A stretch of DNA of 64,000 nucleotides from Halotia branconii CENA392 (GTDB lineage Bacteria > Cyanobacteriota > Cyanobacteriia > Cyanobacteriales > Nostocaceae): assembly GCF_029953635.1 (NCBI RefSeq), contig NZ_CP124543.1:2149455-2213454 (forward strand). The letters run 5' to 3'. Numbering within the stretch: the stretch's first letter is position 1; every line of letters starts with the position of its first letter. Below, piece by piece: positions 1 to 7,884 of the stretch. The notes under the pieces are model-generated. The model was not told the origin of the DNA, did not search any database, and saw only the letters and a program-made list of their open reading frames with translations. Both the position numbers and the translations under genes were made by a program.

Positions 1-333
1 ATATTTATAGCAGGGAACAGGGAAGTTTTTACGCCATTTACCAGATGCGTCGGTTGGGTTTCACTTCGTTATACCCAACATCTACAAAGCTTTGAGGCGT
101 TGGATTACCCCTGCGGGAAGCCCCTTCGGGTCTACGTTATGGCGATATGAATTGGTATCACGCCAAGGCGCAAAGGCGCAAAGATTAAGAGTTTTTTATT
201 TTGAATTTTTCAAGTTCATACATAGATTCAGCAACGCCGATAATTCTATATCTTTAAGATGCAGAGGGTTCTTTCTGTGGATGGGGGTATACAACAAGCC
301 AACAGAAATATGATTTATTAAGTAGAAAGAAAT
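1..333. repeat. Intergenic start of window with dispersed repeat
   Basis: No convincing gene is seen here. A short open frame at 92-313 is made of repeat sequence. Positions about 41-110 carry a dispersed repeat (TTCGTTATACCCAACATC, then AAGCTTTGAGGCGTTGG). A related copy lies in opposite orientation at about 60588-60660. Positions 160-183 hold the 'gccaaggcgcaaaggcgcaaag' type short repeat common between cyanobacterial genes. Confidence 0.6.
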
Positions 334-927
334 ATGAATCAGATGGAAAATAATATGCAAACTGAGTCAGAAGCGAAACCACTTGTACCACCATCAGTTC
401 ATGGAATTGCTAATAATATTCGCCTTACAGGTTGGATTGCTTTCTGGGTGCAATTAACACTAGCTGTGGTTTCCGGCTTAGTTTTATTGTTTGTTTCTAC
501 TGGTCGTGAATTTTCTAGTCAACCAAATGCAGGGCTGGGGGTTGGTATATTTTGGGCTGTATGTGGAGTTTTGATATTGTTATTCAGTGTATATTTAAAT
601 TTTCGTTACACTCGTTTAGGTAAACGTTTAGATAATCCTAACCCTTCTCTACATCCTAGTAAAGCAGACACGATCGCAACTATACGACTAGGAATCATTG
701 TAGGTTTAGTAGGAATGTTACTATCTTTATTAGGTGCTGGCTCAACCCTAGGAGTATTAGTAGCAAAATCGATCTCTCAACCCCCAGGTGTAGCCATTAC
801 TGACCCTTACAAAATCATTCGAGCGATGGATGTGTTCGTAGAAGTCGCGAATGTCAATGGAATTGCTGCTCACTTTTTAGGTACTGTTGCTTCTCTATGG
901 TTGTTGGAGCGAGTAAATCAACATTAA
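334..927 (+). CDS. DUF3611 family membrane protein
   Basis: A 197-residue protein that I recognise as the DUF3611 family, shared by cyanobacteria and chloroplasts and of unknown biochemical role. It has four hydrophobic segments at about residues 30-52, 71-93, 115-140 and 172-193, so it should sit in the inner or thylakoid membrane. A conserved-looking cytosolic stretch (YTRLGKRL) lies between segments 2 and 3. Two in-frame Met codons lie near the start (residues 1 and 4), so the true start may be a few residues later. It stands alone, with repeat-rich DNA on both sides. Confidence 0.8.
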   Translation: MNQMENNMQTESEAKPLVPPSVHGIANNIRLTGWIAFWVQLTLAVVSGLVLLFVSTGREFSSQPNAGLGVGIFWAVCGVLILLFSVYLNFRYTRLGKRLDNPNPSLHPSKADTIATIRLGIIVGLVGMLLSLLGAGSTLGVLVAKSISQPPGVAITDPYKIIRAMDVFVEVANVNGIAAHFLGTVASLWLLERVNQH

Positions 928-934
928 GAGGGAA

Positions 935-1050
935 GAGGGAACAGGTGAGTCAGCGCGGTCTTGGGGGTTTCCCCCATAAGCGACTGACGTTAGCGAAGCG
1001 TTAGCGACGCAGGAGCGTCACCCCGAAGGGGGAACAGGAAAATCCTCGGC
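935..1050. repeat. Palindrome-rich intergenic repeat
   Basis: The gap after the DUF3611 gene contains nested inverted repeats: GGGGGTTTCCCCC at about 964-976, a GCGTTAGCGACGC core near 998-1011, and CCCCGAAGGGGG near 1021-1032. Such extragenic palindromes are typical of Nostocales intergenic DNA. It may act as a terminator for the upstream gene, but no T-run follows. Confidence 0.5.
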
Positions 1051-1103
1051 AGAAATCAACTACCCATTCCAAGAAAAGTTTATGCTGTGTTTATTTTTAA
1101 TTT

Positions 1104-1733
1104 TTAATTCCGCCTTGCGGTGCTAGGTTTAGCGAAAATTGTCAGCAAGACAGGCCCCAGCAAATAGTGATGGTTTAAACATAACAGTCCCGTAGAAGAG
1201 GCGAGAAATTCACGTTGTTTTGGGCTATAAAGCTTAATTCCTGACGGAGATATGGGCAACTGCTGTGGTTGGGTCTCTTTTTTAGTAGTAATATCAACCA
1301 AGTAAAAACGTCCACCAGGAGCAAGCACCCGCGCCACTTCACTGAGGACTTGTTGTGGTTCCAAATAGTGTAAAAAACTTATGGTGTTGAAAACAGCATC
1401 AAATTGACTCTCACCGAACAAAAGAGACTCTGCTTTACCTTCAACATAAATTAAACGTGGATGGTGACGATTACTCAATCTTGCAACGTGCAACATTTGA
1501 GAAGAGAAATCTAATCCTGTGCCTCGCAAATCAGGAAATTGAGCTACTAAACGATTTAACAAACGTCCAGTCCCACAGCCGAGGTCAAGCACATTTGCTC
1601 GTTCTGGTAAATCGACGTATTCTAGCAAGCGTTTGTGGATAGCTAGGTAAATCACTGACGGAAAGAGCCAATCATAGCTCATCGCCCAGCGATCAAAAAG
1701 TAATTTTTTATTATTAAGAAAGTTCTGAGTCAT
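1104..1733 (-). CDS. Class I SAM-dependent methyltransferase
   Basis: A 209-residue Rossmann-fold methyltransferase. Motif I is VLDLGCGTG at about residues 48-56, followed by an acidic residue in GLDFS that should bind the SAM ribose. The post-I segment FDAVFNTISFLHYL and a strand ARVLAPGGRFYLVD complete the Methyltransf_11/25 pattern. The substrate cannot be told from sequence. It is divergent from its neighbours on the left and followed (in the same direction, upstream) by a small phosphatase gene 46 bases away, so the two could share a transcript, though their functions do not obviously connect. Confidence 0.85.
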   Translation of the reverse strand: MTQNFLNNKKLLFDRWAMSYDWLFPSVIYLAIHKRLLEYVDLPERANVLDLGCGTGRLLNRLVAQFPDLRGTGLDFSSQMLHVARLSNRHHPRLIYVEGKAESLLFGESQFDAVFNTISFLHYLEPQQVLSEVARVLAPGGRFYLVDITTKKETQPQQLPISPSGIKLYSPKQREFLASSTGLLCLNHHYLLGPVLLTIFAKPSTARRN

Positions 1734-1779
1734 CAGTTTTCGCAGCCGATTGTCTCAAATGAGTTGACTATTGCTAGAG

Positions 1780-2277
1780 TTAGCGATCGCAGTTTGGCAA
1801 TCTGATAGTATCTAGCCTAGCGTGATTCATCTCTATCACCTGTTGGATAAATTTATTCCAGATTTTATTAGGAATCCAAATTTTATGTAAATCTTGTTTA
1901 GCCTCTTGCTCCTGAATGGCTGTATACAGGCGACGATAAAGATAGACAAAAGCTGAAACTCTTTTATTAGCAGCACAGTGGACAAAAATTTTTTTATCGG
2001 CATTCGCTTCCATGACGCTAAAAAATTCTGTCACATCCTCAATAGTAGGATTTTCCCAAAGCACAGGAATATGTACATACTCCATACCTTGAGATTCCAC
2101 AATTTGTTTTTCATCAACTAAAGCGTTGTCTGATGTTGGTAGTGCCAGATTCACAATTAGTCTGTATCTAAACTGTTTAATTGCGAGAAATTGTTCTGCG
2201 GTTGGTTGCCCAGAAGTGGCAATTTTATCGGATATCTGAAGAAAGTTATGTATATCTTCAAGAAGTTGGGTAGACAT
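1780..2277 (-). CDS. DUF442-like protein tyrosine phosphatase family protein
   Basis: A 165-residue protein resembling the bacterial DUF442 / beta-lactamase-hydrolase-like phosphatases. The N-terminal half contains ATSGQPTAEQF, the usual entry motif of this family. The putative phosphate loop is VHCAANKRVSAF, giving Cys-X4-Arg instead of the textbook Cys-X5-Arg; DUF442 proteins commonly have this shorter loop. A possible general acid Asp lies earlier in the protein but I cannot assign it. A cytoplasmic phosphatase of unknown substrate is the best call. It lies 46 bases upstream of the methyltransferase gene on the same strand. Confidence 0.7.
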   Translation of the reverse strand: MSTQLLEDIHNFLQISDKIATSGQPTAEQFLAIKQFRYRLIVNLALPTSDNALVDEKQIVESQGMEYVHIPVLWENPTIEDVTEFFSVMEANADKKIFVHCAANKRVSAFVYLYRRLYTAIQEQEAKQDLHKIWIPNKIWNKFIQQVIEMNHARLDTIRLPNCDR

Positions 2278-2429
2278 ATTTTTACTGTAAAATACAGATT
2301 ATTATCGGGACAAAGCGATGCCTTGCCCCTGAATTAGATATAACAGGGAACAGGGAACAAGCTTGAAAGTTTCTTGGTATCAGGGTTTTATGATCAGCTT
2401 ATGTCCTAAACTATTTGGCAACAGCTATA

Positions 2430-2969
2430 TTATGAACAAGTAGTCAAGGCAGCACCACACTGATCTTCTCTTGCTAACCAACCTTGAACACCTTGATATT
2501 CTACTAGCGCCCAGTTTTTATGACAGCTTAATAATTTGACATTCACATTGGGGGCAACTCGCCTTATTTTTCGGCTTTGCTGATTGGCACTGGCATAAAG
2601 ATTTACTCCATTAGTACCATAGCCCCGTGTTGATATACCTAGCTTGGGTATAAAAACCCATCCAGTTCCTTGAAACCCATCACTGGCATTCGTAATCTGC
2701 GCCCATTTGTGAAGCGCAGCAATTACCTTAACTGTTTCATTAATTGGGATTCGCCCTAAAATTTTGTTACTAGTATTTGCACCACTCCGCACATTTAAGC
2801 CTTGTGCATCTGTATCAGTGACGTAGGCTAAAATATCGCACTTTTTGATATTAGTTGATTTTGCTAAAACAATTTGATTGGCTATACCAGTATTGATTAG
2901 CACACTTGTACCAATTAATCCTAACCCAATCGCTAGTTTTAATACTGGATAATTACTATTTTTCCTCAT
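2430..2969 (-). CDS. Secreted SH3-domain protein
   Basis: A 179-residue protein with a cleavable-looking signal peptide: a basic start (MRKNSNYP), a hydrophobic core at about residues 10-32 and a likely cut near residue 36. Two bacterial SH3 (SH3b) repeats follow. The first has GLNVRSGANTSNKILGRIP at about 58-76, the second GVNLYASANQQSRKIRRV at about 120-137. Such domains bind cell-wall or polypeptide ligands in the periplasm. Cysteines in the second half (CHKNWA, CGAALTTCS) could form disulfides. No enzyme domain is present. It is transcribed on its own, divergently from the oxygenase gene. Confidence 0.75.
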   Translation of the reverse strand: MRKNSNYPVLKLAIGLGLIGTSVLINTGIANQIVLAKSTNIKKCDILAYVTDTDAQGLNVRSGANTSNKILGRIPINETVKVIAALHKWAQITNASDGFQGTGWVFIPKLGISTRGYGTNGVNLYASANQQSRKIRRVAPNVNVKLLSCHKNWALVEYQGVQGWLAREDQCGAALTTCS

Positions 2970-3230
2970 AATCTTTCCTATCTTTTAGTATCAATTGCAA
3001 GATTAAGTGTTTCCTTTATAACTCAGATTCTATATCAGCCAAGTTATTTAACTTTGTCAGCAGATTGCTAAAACTATATTTTATAAATGTATTAACAATT
3101 ACTACCTTGAAGCACCTGGGCAGTGATTGTTAAGTTAAATCCCGTGGTAGAATTGAGTACAAGCTGTCAATATGGTCGCTCCTTCGAGTTAACAGCAAGT
3201 ATAAATTTTAATCAAGATTTATTAATTACT

Positions 3231-4112
3231 ATGAATATTTGTACAAAGCCAATTTCTGAAAGTTTAGGAAAACAAATCATTAATGCTGACAATAAAAGCA
3301 TTTTAGAAATAGATCAAGAAAAAATTATTGGTATCTTTAAGACTTATGGTGTTTTGTTGTTTAGGGGGTTTACAACTGACACGAACATTTTTAGAGAATT
3401 TAGTAATTTATTTAGTAAAGACTTTATTAATTATGCAGGTGGAGCTTTTAATAGAAGAGTAATTAATGGAGATAATACTCTTTTAAGTGTTAATGACTAT
3501 CAATTTGGCATTAAGTTACACGGAGAAATGTACTACCAAAAAAATATGCCTTTGATGTTATGGTTTTACTGTGCTAATCCGGCATTGGAAAAGGGCGAAA
3601 CAACTGTCTGTGATGGTAGACAATTTTTTGCCCAATTAAGTCCTGATACCAGAAATATATTTGCTAAAAATCAGCTAAAATTTGTTGTGCAGATGACTAA
3701 AGAAGAATGGCAAAAGAAGTATAAGATTGAAGATTTTCAGGAGTTTCAAAAAATATGTAAAAGCAATTATACTAACTTGAAAAGATATGACGATGATTCA
3801 GTTTGCATCGAATATATTTGCCCAGCAGTGATTTCTAGTAGATGTGGCAATCATCAAGTATTTATCAATAGTATTTTGCCAACTATGCAACTAAATCCCC
3901 AGGTTCTAAGGTTTGAAGATGATTCAGAGATTCCTGCTGAAGTGATGACAGAACTCAATGAAATTGCTGAAAGATTAACTACGGAAGTTGCTTGGAGAAA
4001 AGGAGATATTTTAATGATAGATAATACGAGAATTATGCATGGTAGAAGAGATTTTACCGATGAAAAACGAGATATATATATCCGTTTATGTTCGCCAGCT
4101 TTTTCCTATTAA
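3231..4112 (+). CDS. TauD/TfdA-like Fe(II)/2-oxoglutarate dioxygenase
   Basis: A 293-residue non-haem iron dioxygenase of the TauD / clavaminate-synthase-like superfamily. The metal facial triad reads HGE in the segment KLHGEMYYQ, then a distal His in IMHGRRDF, with the 2-oxoglutarate-binding Arg in the following RDIYIRLC. The HxE form, instead of HxD, is known in clavaminate synthase and related amino-acid hydroxylases. These enzymes often act in natural product pathways on free or carrier-bound amino acids. No biosynthetic genes lie nearby. The reading frame extends to a GTG at 3123, but the ATG at 3231 begins the recognisable part. The gene looks AT-richer than its neighbours, which hints at transfer. 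Confidence 0.75.
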   Translation: MNICTKPISESLGKQIINADNKSILEIDQEKIIGIFKTYGVLLFRGFTTDTNIFREFSNLFSKDFINYAGGAFNRRVINGDNTLLSVNDYQFGIKLHGEMYYQKNMPLMLWFYCANPALEKGETTVCDGRQFFAQLSPDTRNIFAKNQLKFVVQMTKEEWQKKYKIEDFQEFQKICKSNYTNLKRYDDDSVCIEYICPAVISSRCGNHQVFINSILPTMQLNPQVLRFEDDSEIPAEVMTELNEIAERLTTEVAWRKGDILMIDNTRIMHGRRDFTDEKRDIYIRLCSPAFSY

Positions 4113-4118
4113 AACAAC

Positions 4119-4147
4119 GTAGAGACCTTTGCAGATAAGGTCTCTAC
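4119..4147. terminator. Stem-loop between convergent genes
   Basis: A perfect 11-base inverted repeat (GTAGAGACCTT ... AAGGTCTCTAC) with a 7-base loop sits between the dioxygenase and the oppositely oriented decarboxylase gene. Its place suggests a bidirectional terminator. There is no U-tract directly after it. Confidence 0.55.
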
Positions 4148-4198
4148 CCAAGATTACTGATAGGAAAATAATCTAATTTGAATTGTATTGGTTTATTT

Positions 4199-5707
4199 TT
4201 ACTTCACATCGTAACCAAACAAATTTGGATCAACTTCTCCTAACTGCAAATCAGCCAAACCATACTCTGCCCATCGCCTCTCTACCAACGCTGCAACATC
4301 GGGATCTGATTCTAGAGGCGCGCCCCATTCATGGTCTATTTCTGGCGTAATTTTAGTAGTAGCATCAATTCCCATGCGTCCGCCCAAGCCAATTTTTTCA
4401 CTGGCAAAATCTAAAGTATCAAAGGGTGTATTCGGTAAAATAAATACATCTCGTACAGGGTCAACTTTGGAACTAATTGCCCAAACCACTTGACGCGGAT
4501 CACGAATATTGATGTCTTTATCTACAACAATGACAAATTTAGTGTAAGTAAATTGTGGTAAAGCACTCCAAAATGCTAAAGCTGCCCGTCGTGCTTGTCC
4601 GGGATATGCTTTATCGATGGAAATAATAGCTGCTTTGTAACTTAAAGCTTCCATTGGTAGGAAGAAATCGACGATTTCTGAGACTTGTTGCCGCAGAATA
4701 GGAGTATAAATCCGATTGAGTGCGATCGCCATCATCGCTTCTTCTTTGGGTGGACGACCGCTAAATGTGGTTAAATAAATCGGGTTTTTGCGGTGTGTCA
4801 TACACTCAAAGCGAATCAAAGGCGAATCTTCGACACCACCGTAGTAACCCATGTGGTCGCCAAACGGCCCATCAGGTAAGACTTCGCCTGGGGTAATCGT
4901 TCCTTCTAAAACAAATTCGGAATCAGCGGGAACTTCCAAATCTACAGTTTTACATTTTGCTAGTTGCACACCCGAACCGCCATATAATCCTGCAAACAGC
5001 CATTCTGATAAATCTACAGGTATCGGCGTAGCAGCCGCCATGATAATTAGAGGATCTACACCAAGAGCGATCGCTACTTCTAATTTTTTCCCACGTTCGG
5101 CCGCTTTTCGCAAATGCCTCGCCCCTCCCCTTACAGATAACCAGTGAACAGTCATTGTGTTTTGAGATTGCAGTTGCAAGCGATATACACCTACATTTGG
5201 CGTACCTGTTTCACAATCCTTGGTAATTACCAACCCCAGCGTGATTATTTTGCCAGCATCACCAACATAAGGACGAATCAAAGGTAATTTGTGCAAATCT
5301 ACATCATTACCTTGAATTACTACTTGCTGACAAGCAGGGAAAAAGTCCCGTCCTGGCTTGGCTTTCACCACATCAAACAGTACTTTGCCAAAATCTATCG
5401 CCTGAGAAATCTTTTTTGGAGGTTTTGGTTGTTGCAGCATACTTAGCTTCTTCCCCAAAGTTTCTAATTCCTCTGGGTGTTGCATATTCATCGCCCAGCA
5501 AATCCTTTCCACCGTTCCCATCAAATTTACCGCCACCGGAAAATCAGCACCTTTGACGTTTTCAAATAACAAACCCGGCCCACCTTTTTGCAGCATCCGG
5601 TTGGAAATCTCAGCAATTTCTAATTCCGGGTCAACTAAAGCAGAAATTCGCTGTAATTGTCCTCTTTGTTCCAGAATTTTCATGAAGCCCCGTAAATCTC
5701 TCGCCAT
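4199..5707 (-). CDS. UbiD family decarboxylase
   Basis: A 502-residue member of the UbiD family, the prenylated-FMN-dependent (de)carboxylases. The length is normal. Family hallmarks visible are the start MARDLRGFMKILEQRGQL, PNVGVYRLQ (cofactor region), LPDGPFGDHMGYYGG, TFSGRPPKEE and a C-terminal GLGGRMGIDATTK. In many cyanobacteria this homologue is proposed to act in plastoquinone synthesis from 4-hydroxybenzoate, removing the carboxylate from the prenylated ring, but other UbiD members use different aromatic acids. The flavin prenyltransferase partner (UbiX) is not in the window. It is a single gene with no nearby co-oriented partner. Confidence 0.9.
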   Translation of the reverse strand: MARDLRGFMKILEQRGQLQRISALVDPELEIAEISNRMLQKGGPGLLFENVKGADFPVAVNLMGTVERICWAMNMQHPEELETLGKKLSMLQQPKPPKKISQAIDFGKVLFDVVKAKPGRDFFPACQQVVIQGNDVDLHKLPLIRPYVGDAGKIITLGLVITKDCETGTPNVGVYRLQLQSQNTMTVHWLSVRGGARHLRKAAERGKKLEVAIALGVDPLIIMAAATPIPVDLSEWLFAGLYGGSGVQLAKCKTVDLEVPADSEFVLEGTITPGEVLPDGPFGDHMGYYGGVEDSPLIRFECMTHRKNPIYLTTFSGRPPKEEAMMAIALNRIYTPILRQQVSEIVDFFLPMEALSYKAAIISIDKAYPGQARRAALAFWSALPQFTYTKFVIVVDKDINIRDPRQVVWAISSKVDPVRDVFILPNTPFDTLDFASEKIGLGGRMGIDATTKITPEIDHEWGAPLESDPDVAALVERRWAEYGLADLQLGEVDPNLFGYDVK

Positions 5708-6122
5708 TGTTCTAATAAATCTAATTATTTAAGAAGTATGAAGCGCTTTCTTAATATTATGTAGACTTTATGGCGGCTTAAGTAGGTCGATGTCAATAAT
5801 TATCGTTGGGATAAAACAGGGGGCAGGGGGCAGGGAGCAGGGGGAGAAAGAGTTTGAGCCTTATTTACTTCTATTCACATAGTTTGATTTTATTTCACTG
5901 ACTTACTTAGATAGTTATTATAGACTTCAAAATCAAAAAATATCCCAAAACTTACGCAAAAATCCTCTGTATTTGTCCTCTCTCTGTTTTCTTTGTCTTG
6001 ATTGTTACGGAGGGAAACCCTCTTGACAACTTTTCGCTGCGCCTCTGTGGTAGCCTACGGCAAGCCGCTTTGCGTCTACGTTTATTTGGATAATTTATTT
6101 TTTGGAAATCCTCTAGGCAAAA
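5708..6122. other. Intergenic stretch with G-rich repeat
   Basis: No gene is seen. Positions about 5817-5848 hold a purine-rich CAGGGGGCAGGGAGCAGG repeat of the kind dispersed through Nostocales genomes. The rest is AT-rich. A 65-codon open frame that starts here and runs to 6199 lies antisense to msrA and is not credible. Confidence 0.5.
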
Positions 6123-6614
6123 TTATCTATCTGATTGGTGTTTTGCCTTTTTCTCAAAATACTGCTGATGTTCTGCTGTTGCTAAGTAATATTCTTTAGC
6201 AGGCGTAATTTCCGTTACAATGTCTGGCTCAAATCTTCCAGACATTTGCAGCTTGTTCTTTGATTGCTGTGCTGCTTGTTGTTGCTGAGTATTATGAAAA
6301 AAGATCACAGACCTGTATTGTTCCCCTCTGTCTGGCCCTTGACGGTTTAGGGTTGTCGGGTCATGGATATCCCAAAACACCGCCAGTAAGTCATTATAAC
6401 TCACAGATTGTGGGTCATACTCTATCTGCACTACTTCAGCGTGACCCGTTATCCTCGACAATACATCAAGATAGCATGGATCAGGAAAATGCCCGCCCAT
6501 ATAGCCGACTGAGGTTGATATTACTCCCTTGACTTGACGAAATGCTGCCTCCACAGACCAAAAACATCCAGCACCAAACGTTGCTTTTTCTATTATTGTC
6601 ATGCACGGTTCCAT
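6123..6614 (-). CDS. msrA: Peptide-methionine (S)-S-oxide reductase MsrA
   Basis: A 163-residue MsrA. The catalytic motif GAGCFWSVEAAF is near residues 14-25, with the nucleophilic Cys at about 17. GYMGG and the block HAEVVQIEYDP, DLLAVFWDIHDPTTLNRQGPDRG.QYRS are diagnostic. The enzyme repairs oxidised methionine in proteins using thioredoxin. The C-terminus has no clear recycling cysteine pair, so it may be a one- or two-Cys form. A second Met at codon 5 (6602) is an alternative start. It stands alone, upstream of a repeat-containing gap. Confidence 0.95.
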   Translation of the reverse strand: MEPCMTIIEKATFGAGCFWSVEAAFRQVKGVISTSVGYMGGHFPDPCYLDVLSRITGHAEVVQIEYDPQSVSYNDLLAVFWDIHDPTTLNRQGPDRGEQYRSVIFFHNTQQQQAAQQSKNKLQMSGRFEPDIVTEITPAKEYYLATAEHQQYFEKKAKHQSDR

Positions 6615-6712
6615 AACATACTATAAAAACTTTTGACGTTGTATATTTACGAGAGAAAACATTGACCCGTAATTAACTTTTATTTAATAACTCTCGCTAA
6701 ATAGTAGGCAAT

Positions 6713-7081
6713 CTATTCAAATCTAGCATGACGAATCCGAAACTTATTTTTCATAGCAATCACAATTCTGCCATTAAATAAATCTTCACTATGTAATTTC
6801 AAAACATCTATTAATAACACCTTTCTTACTTCACTAGGTAAATTTTCTAAACGTAAAACTCCACAATGACACTTTCGTTGCTGCCAAATCATCTGTTCAA
6901 AGTCATTATCGGTGGTTACAATAATTCTTTGTTCGGCAACTGCCCATTCCAAAATATGCTCGTCTATCATTTTAGGGTCGGTATCACTTACATAAACCAC
7001 ATCATGACCCATTTCTTGTAATCCACTACCCAATCCACTACCCAAAGTGTGACTAGCATTAACATCTATTAAAAATTTCAT
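6713..7081 (-). CDS. DUF5615 PIN-like toxin-type protein
   Basis: A 122-residue protein of the DUF5615 / PIN-like (Mut7-C-related) group. Acidic residues expected of a metal-dependent nuclease are present: FLIDVNAS at the N-terminus, then DEHILEWA and IIVTTDNDFEQM. The gene starts 7 bases after the stop of an upstream DUF433 gene on the same strand, an arrangement widely seen for DUF433/DUF5615 toxin-antitoxin pairs. RNase activity is inferred, not shown. The region around GSGLGSGLQEMG contains a small duplicated element. Confidence 0.75.
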   Translation of the reverse strand: MKFLIDVNASHTLGSGLGSGLQEMGHDVVYVSDTDPKMIDEHILEWAVAEQRIIVTTDNDFEQMIWQQRKCHCGVLRLENLPSEVRKVLLIDVLKLHSEDLFNGRIVIAMKNKFRIRHARFE

Positions 7082-7088
7082 GTATGGT

Positions 7089-7334
7089 TTAAGGTACAGT
7101 CAATCTGTCTAAAACCTCTTCTTGAGAAACAAGATAATAAGCGTAAAATAAGGCTGCTTGTATATCTTCTGGTTCCAATTCCGGATAATCTTCAAGAATC
7201 TCTTGATTACTAGCACCTTTAGCTAGTAATTCTAAAATCATTGCTACTGATATTCTTAATCCGCGAATTATTGGTTTACCAGCCAAAATATTTTTGTCAA
7301 ACTTGATCCGTTCTAGCAATTTTTTATCGCTCAT
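7089..7334 (-). CDS. DUF433 antitoxin-type protein
   Basis: An 81-residue DUF433 protein. The family signature is clear: IKFDKNILAGKPIIRGLRISVAMILELLAKG, then SNQEILEDYPELEPEDIQAALFYA. DUF433 forms a small winged-helix-like fold and is predicted to be the antitoxin of the DUF5615 partner encoded 7 bases downstream. If so it should bind the toxin and repress its own promoter. The upstream gap toward pstS (over 500 bases) leaves room for that promoter. Confidence 0.8.
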   Translation of the reverse strand: MSDKKLLERIKFDKNILAGKPIIRGLRISVAMILELLAKGASNQEILEDYPELEPEDIQAALFYAYYLVSQEEVLDRLTVP

Positions 7335-7682
7335 CTTTACTACGTATCTTTAGTAATTTAGTCAAATATCTCATACTTTTGGGGATACCCTGTAATAAAT
7401 ACGTCAATGATAACTCTTTTTTGTAAGGCTAGGAGTTTTACAATTTATTATTGTGTTTTGCTTTTATTATAGCTATAACTGCAAGATGGCAGCCAAAAGT
7501 CAAAAAAATTGTTTATAAAAATGAATATTGACTAATAGCATATAGCAGTCATAAATCATTTGTACAAATAAATTAATCGCAGAGCAGCAAAGAGCGCAGA
7601 GAGAGAAATCAGAGATTTTTACAACTCATTTGGGATTTTTGTAAGTTTTTATAAACTATTATTTATATCTCTCTTATTTAGC

Positions 7683-7721
7683 TTTATAAAAAGTTTAATT
7701 AAATTTACCAAAATTTTATAA
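7683..7721 (+). promoter_or_regulatory. Candidate Pho-box array, distal
   Basis: Four T-rich 8-mers occur with a period of 10-11 bases: TTTATAAA (7683), TTTAATTA (7694), TTTACCAA (7704) and TTTTATAA (7715). TTTAATTA fits the cyanobacterial Pho repeat PyTTAAPyPy(T/A) exactly. The others are weak matches, and the DNA is AT-rich, so chance is a real possibility. Confidence 0.25.
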
Positions 7722-7768
7722 CACTTTGGTCATCTAATCATTGAATGATACTTGTTGAGTTTGTAACT

Positions 7769-7798
7769 TTTAAACATAGTTTAATTTATTTTTTACCC
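7769..7798 (+). promoter_or_regulatory. Candidate Pho box upstream of pstS
   Basis: Three imperfect 8-base repeats lie at an exact 11-base period: TTTAAACA (7769), TTTAATTT (7780) and TTTTACCC (7791). The middle one matches PyTTAAPyPy(T/A) fully. It is about 90 bases before the pstS start, a sensible place for a SphR/PhoB-type activator of phosphate-starvation genes. The other two repeats each have one or two mismatches. Confidence 0.4.
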
Positions 7799-7884
7799 AA
7801 CATTAAGCTTAGTAACTAATAAATAACATAGCTTACTTTAAAGCTGCGATCGCAGCAGAAACTATTGCTTAAAAACGGAGTAAT

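Larger units (their letters stand above)
7335..7884. other. Divergent intergenic region upstream of pstS
   Basis: This AT-rich gap lies between the toxin-antitoxin genes (minus strand) and pstS (plus strand), so it should hold both promoters. It contains two candidate Pho-box-like repeat arrays (listed separately), a HIP1 site near 7847, and a short 'cgcagagcagcaaagagcgcagag' repeat near 7579-7602. No coding frame is convincing. Confidence 0.5.

Noticed and set aside
92-313. 73-codon open frame at the window start
   Set aside because: It consists of dispersed repeat and AT-rich DNA, has no ribosome site and no protein-like pattern.
6002-6199. 65-codon open frame before and into msrA
   Set aside because: It runs antisense to the end of msrA and has no sensible composition.
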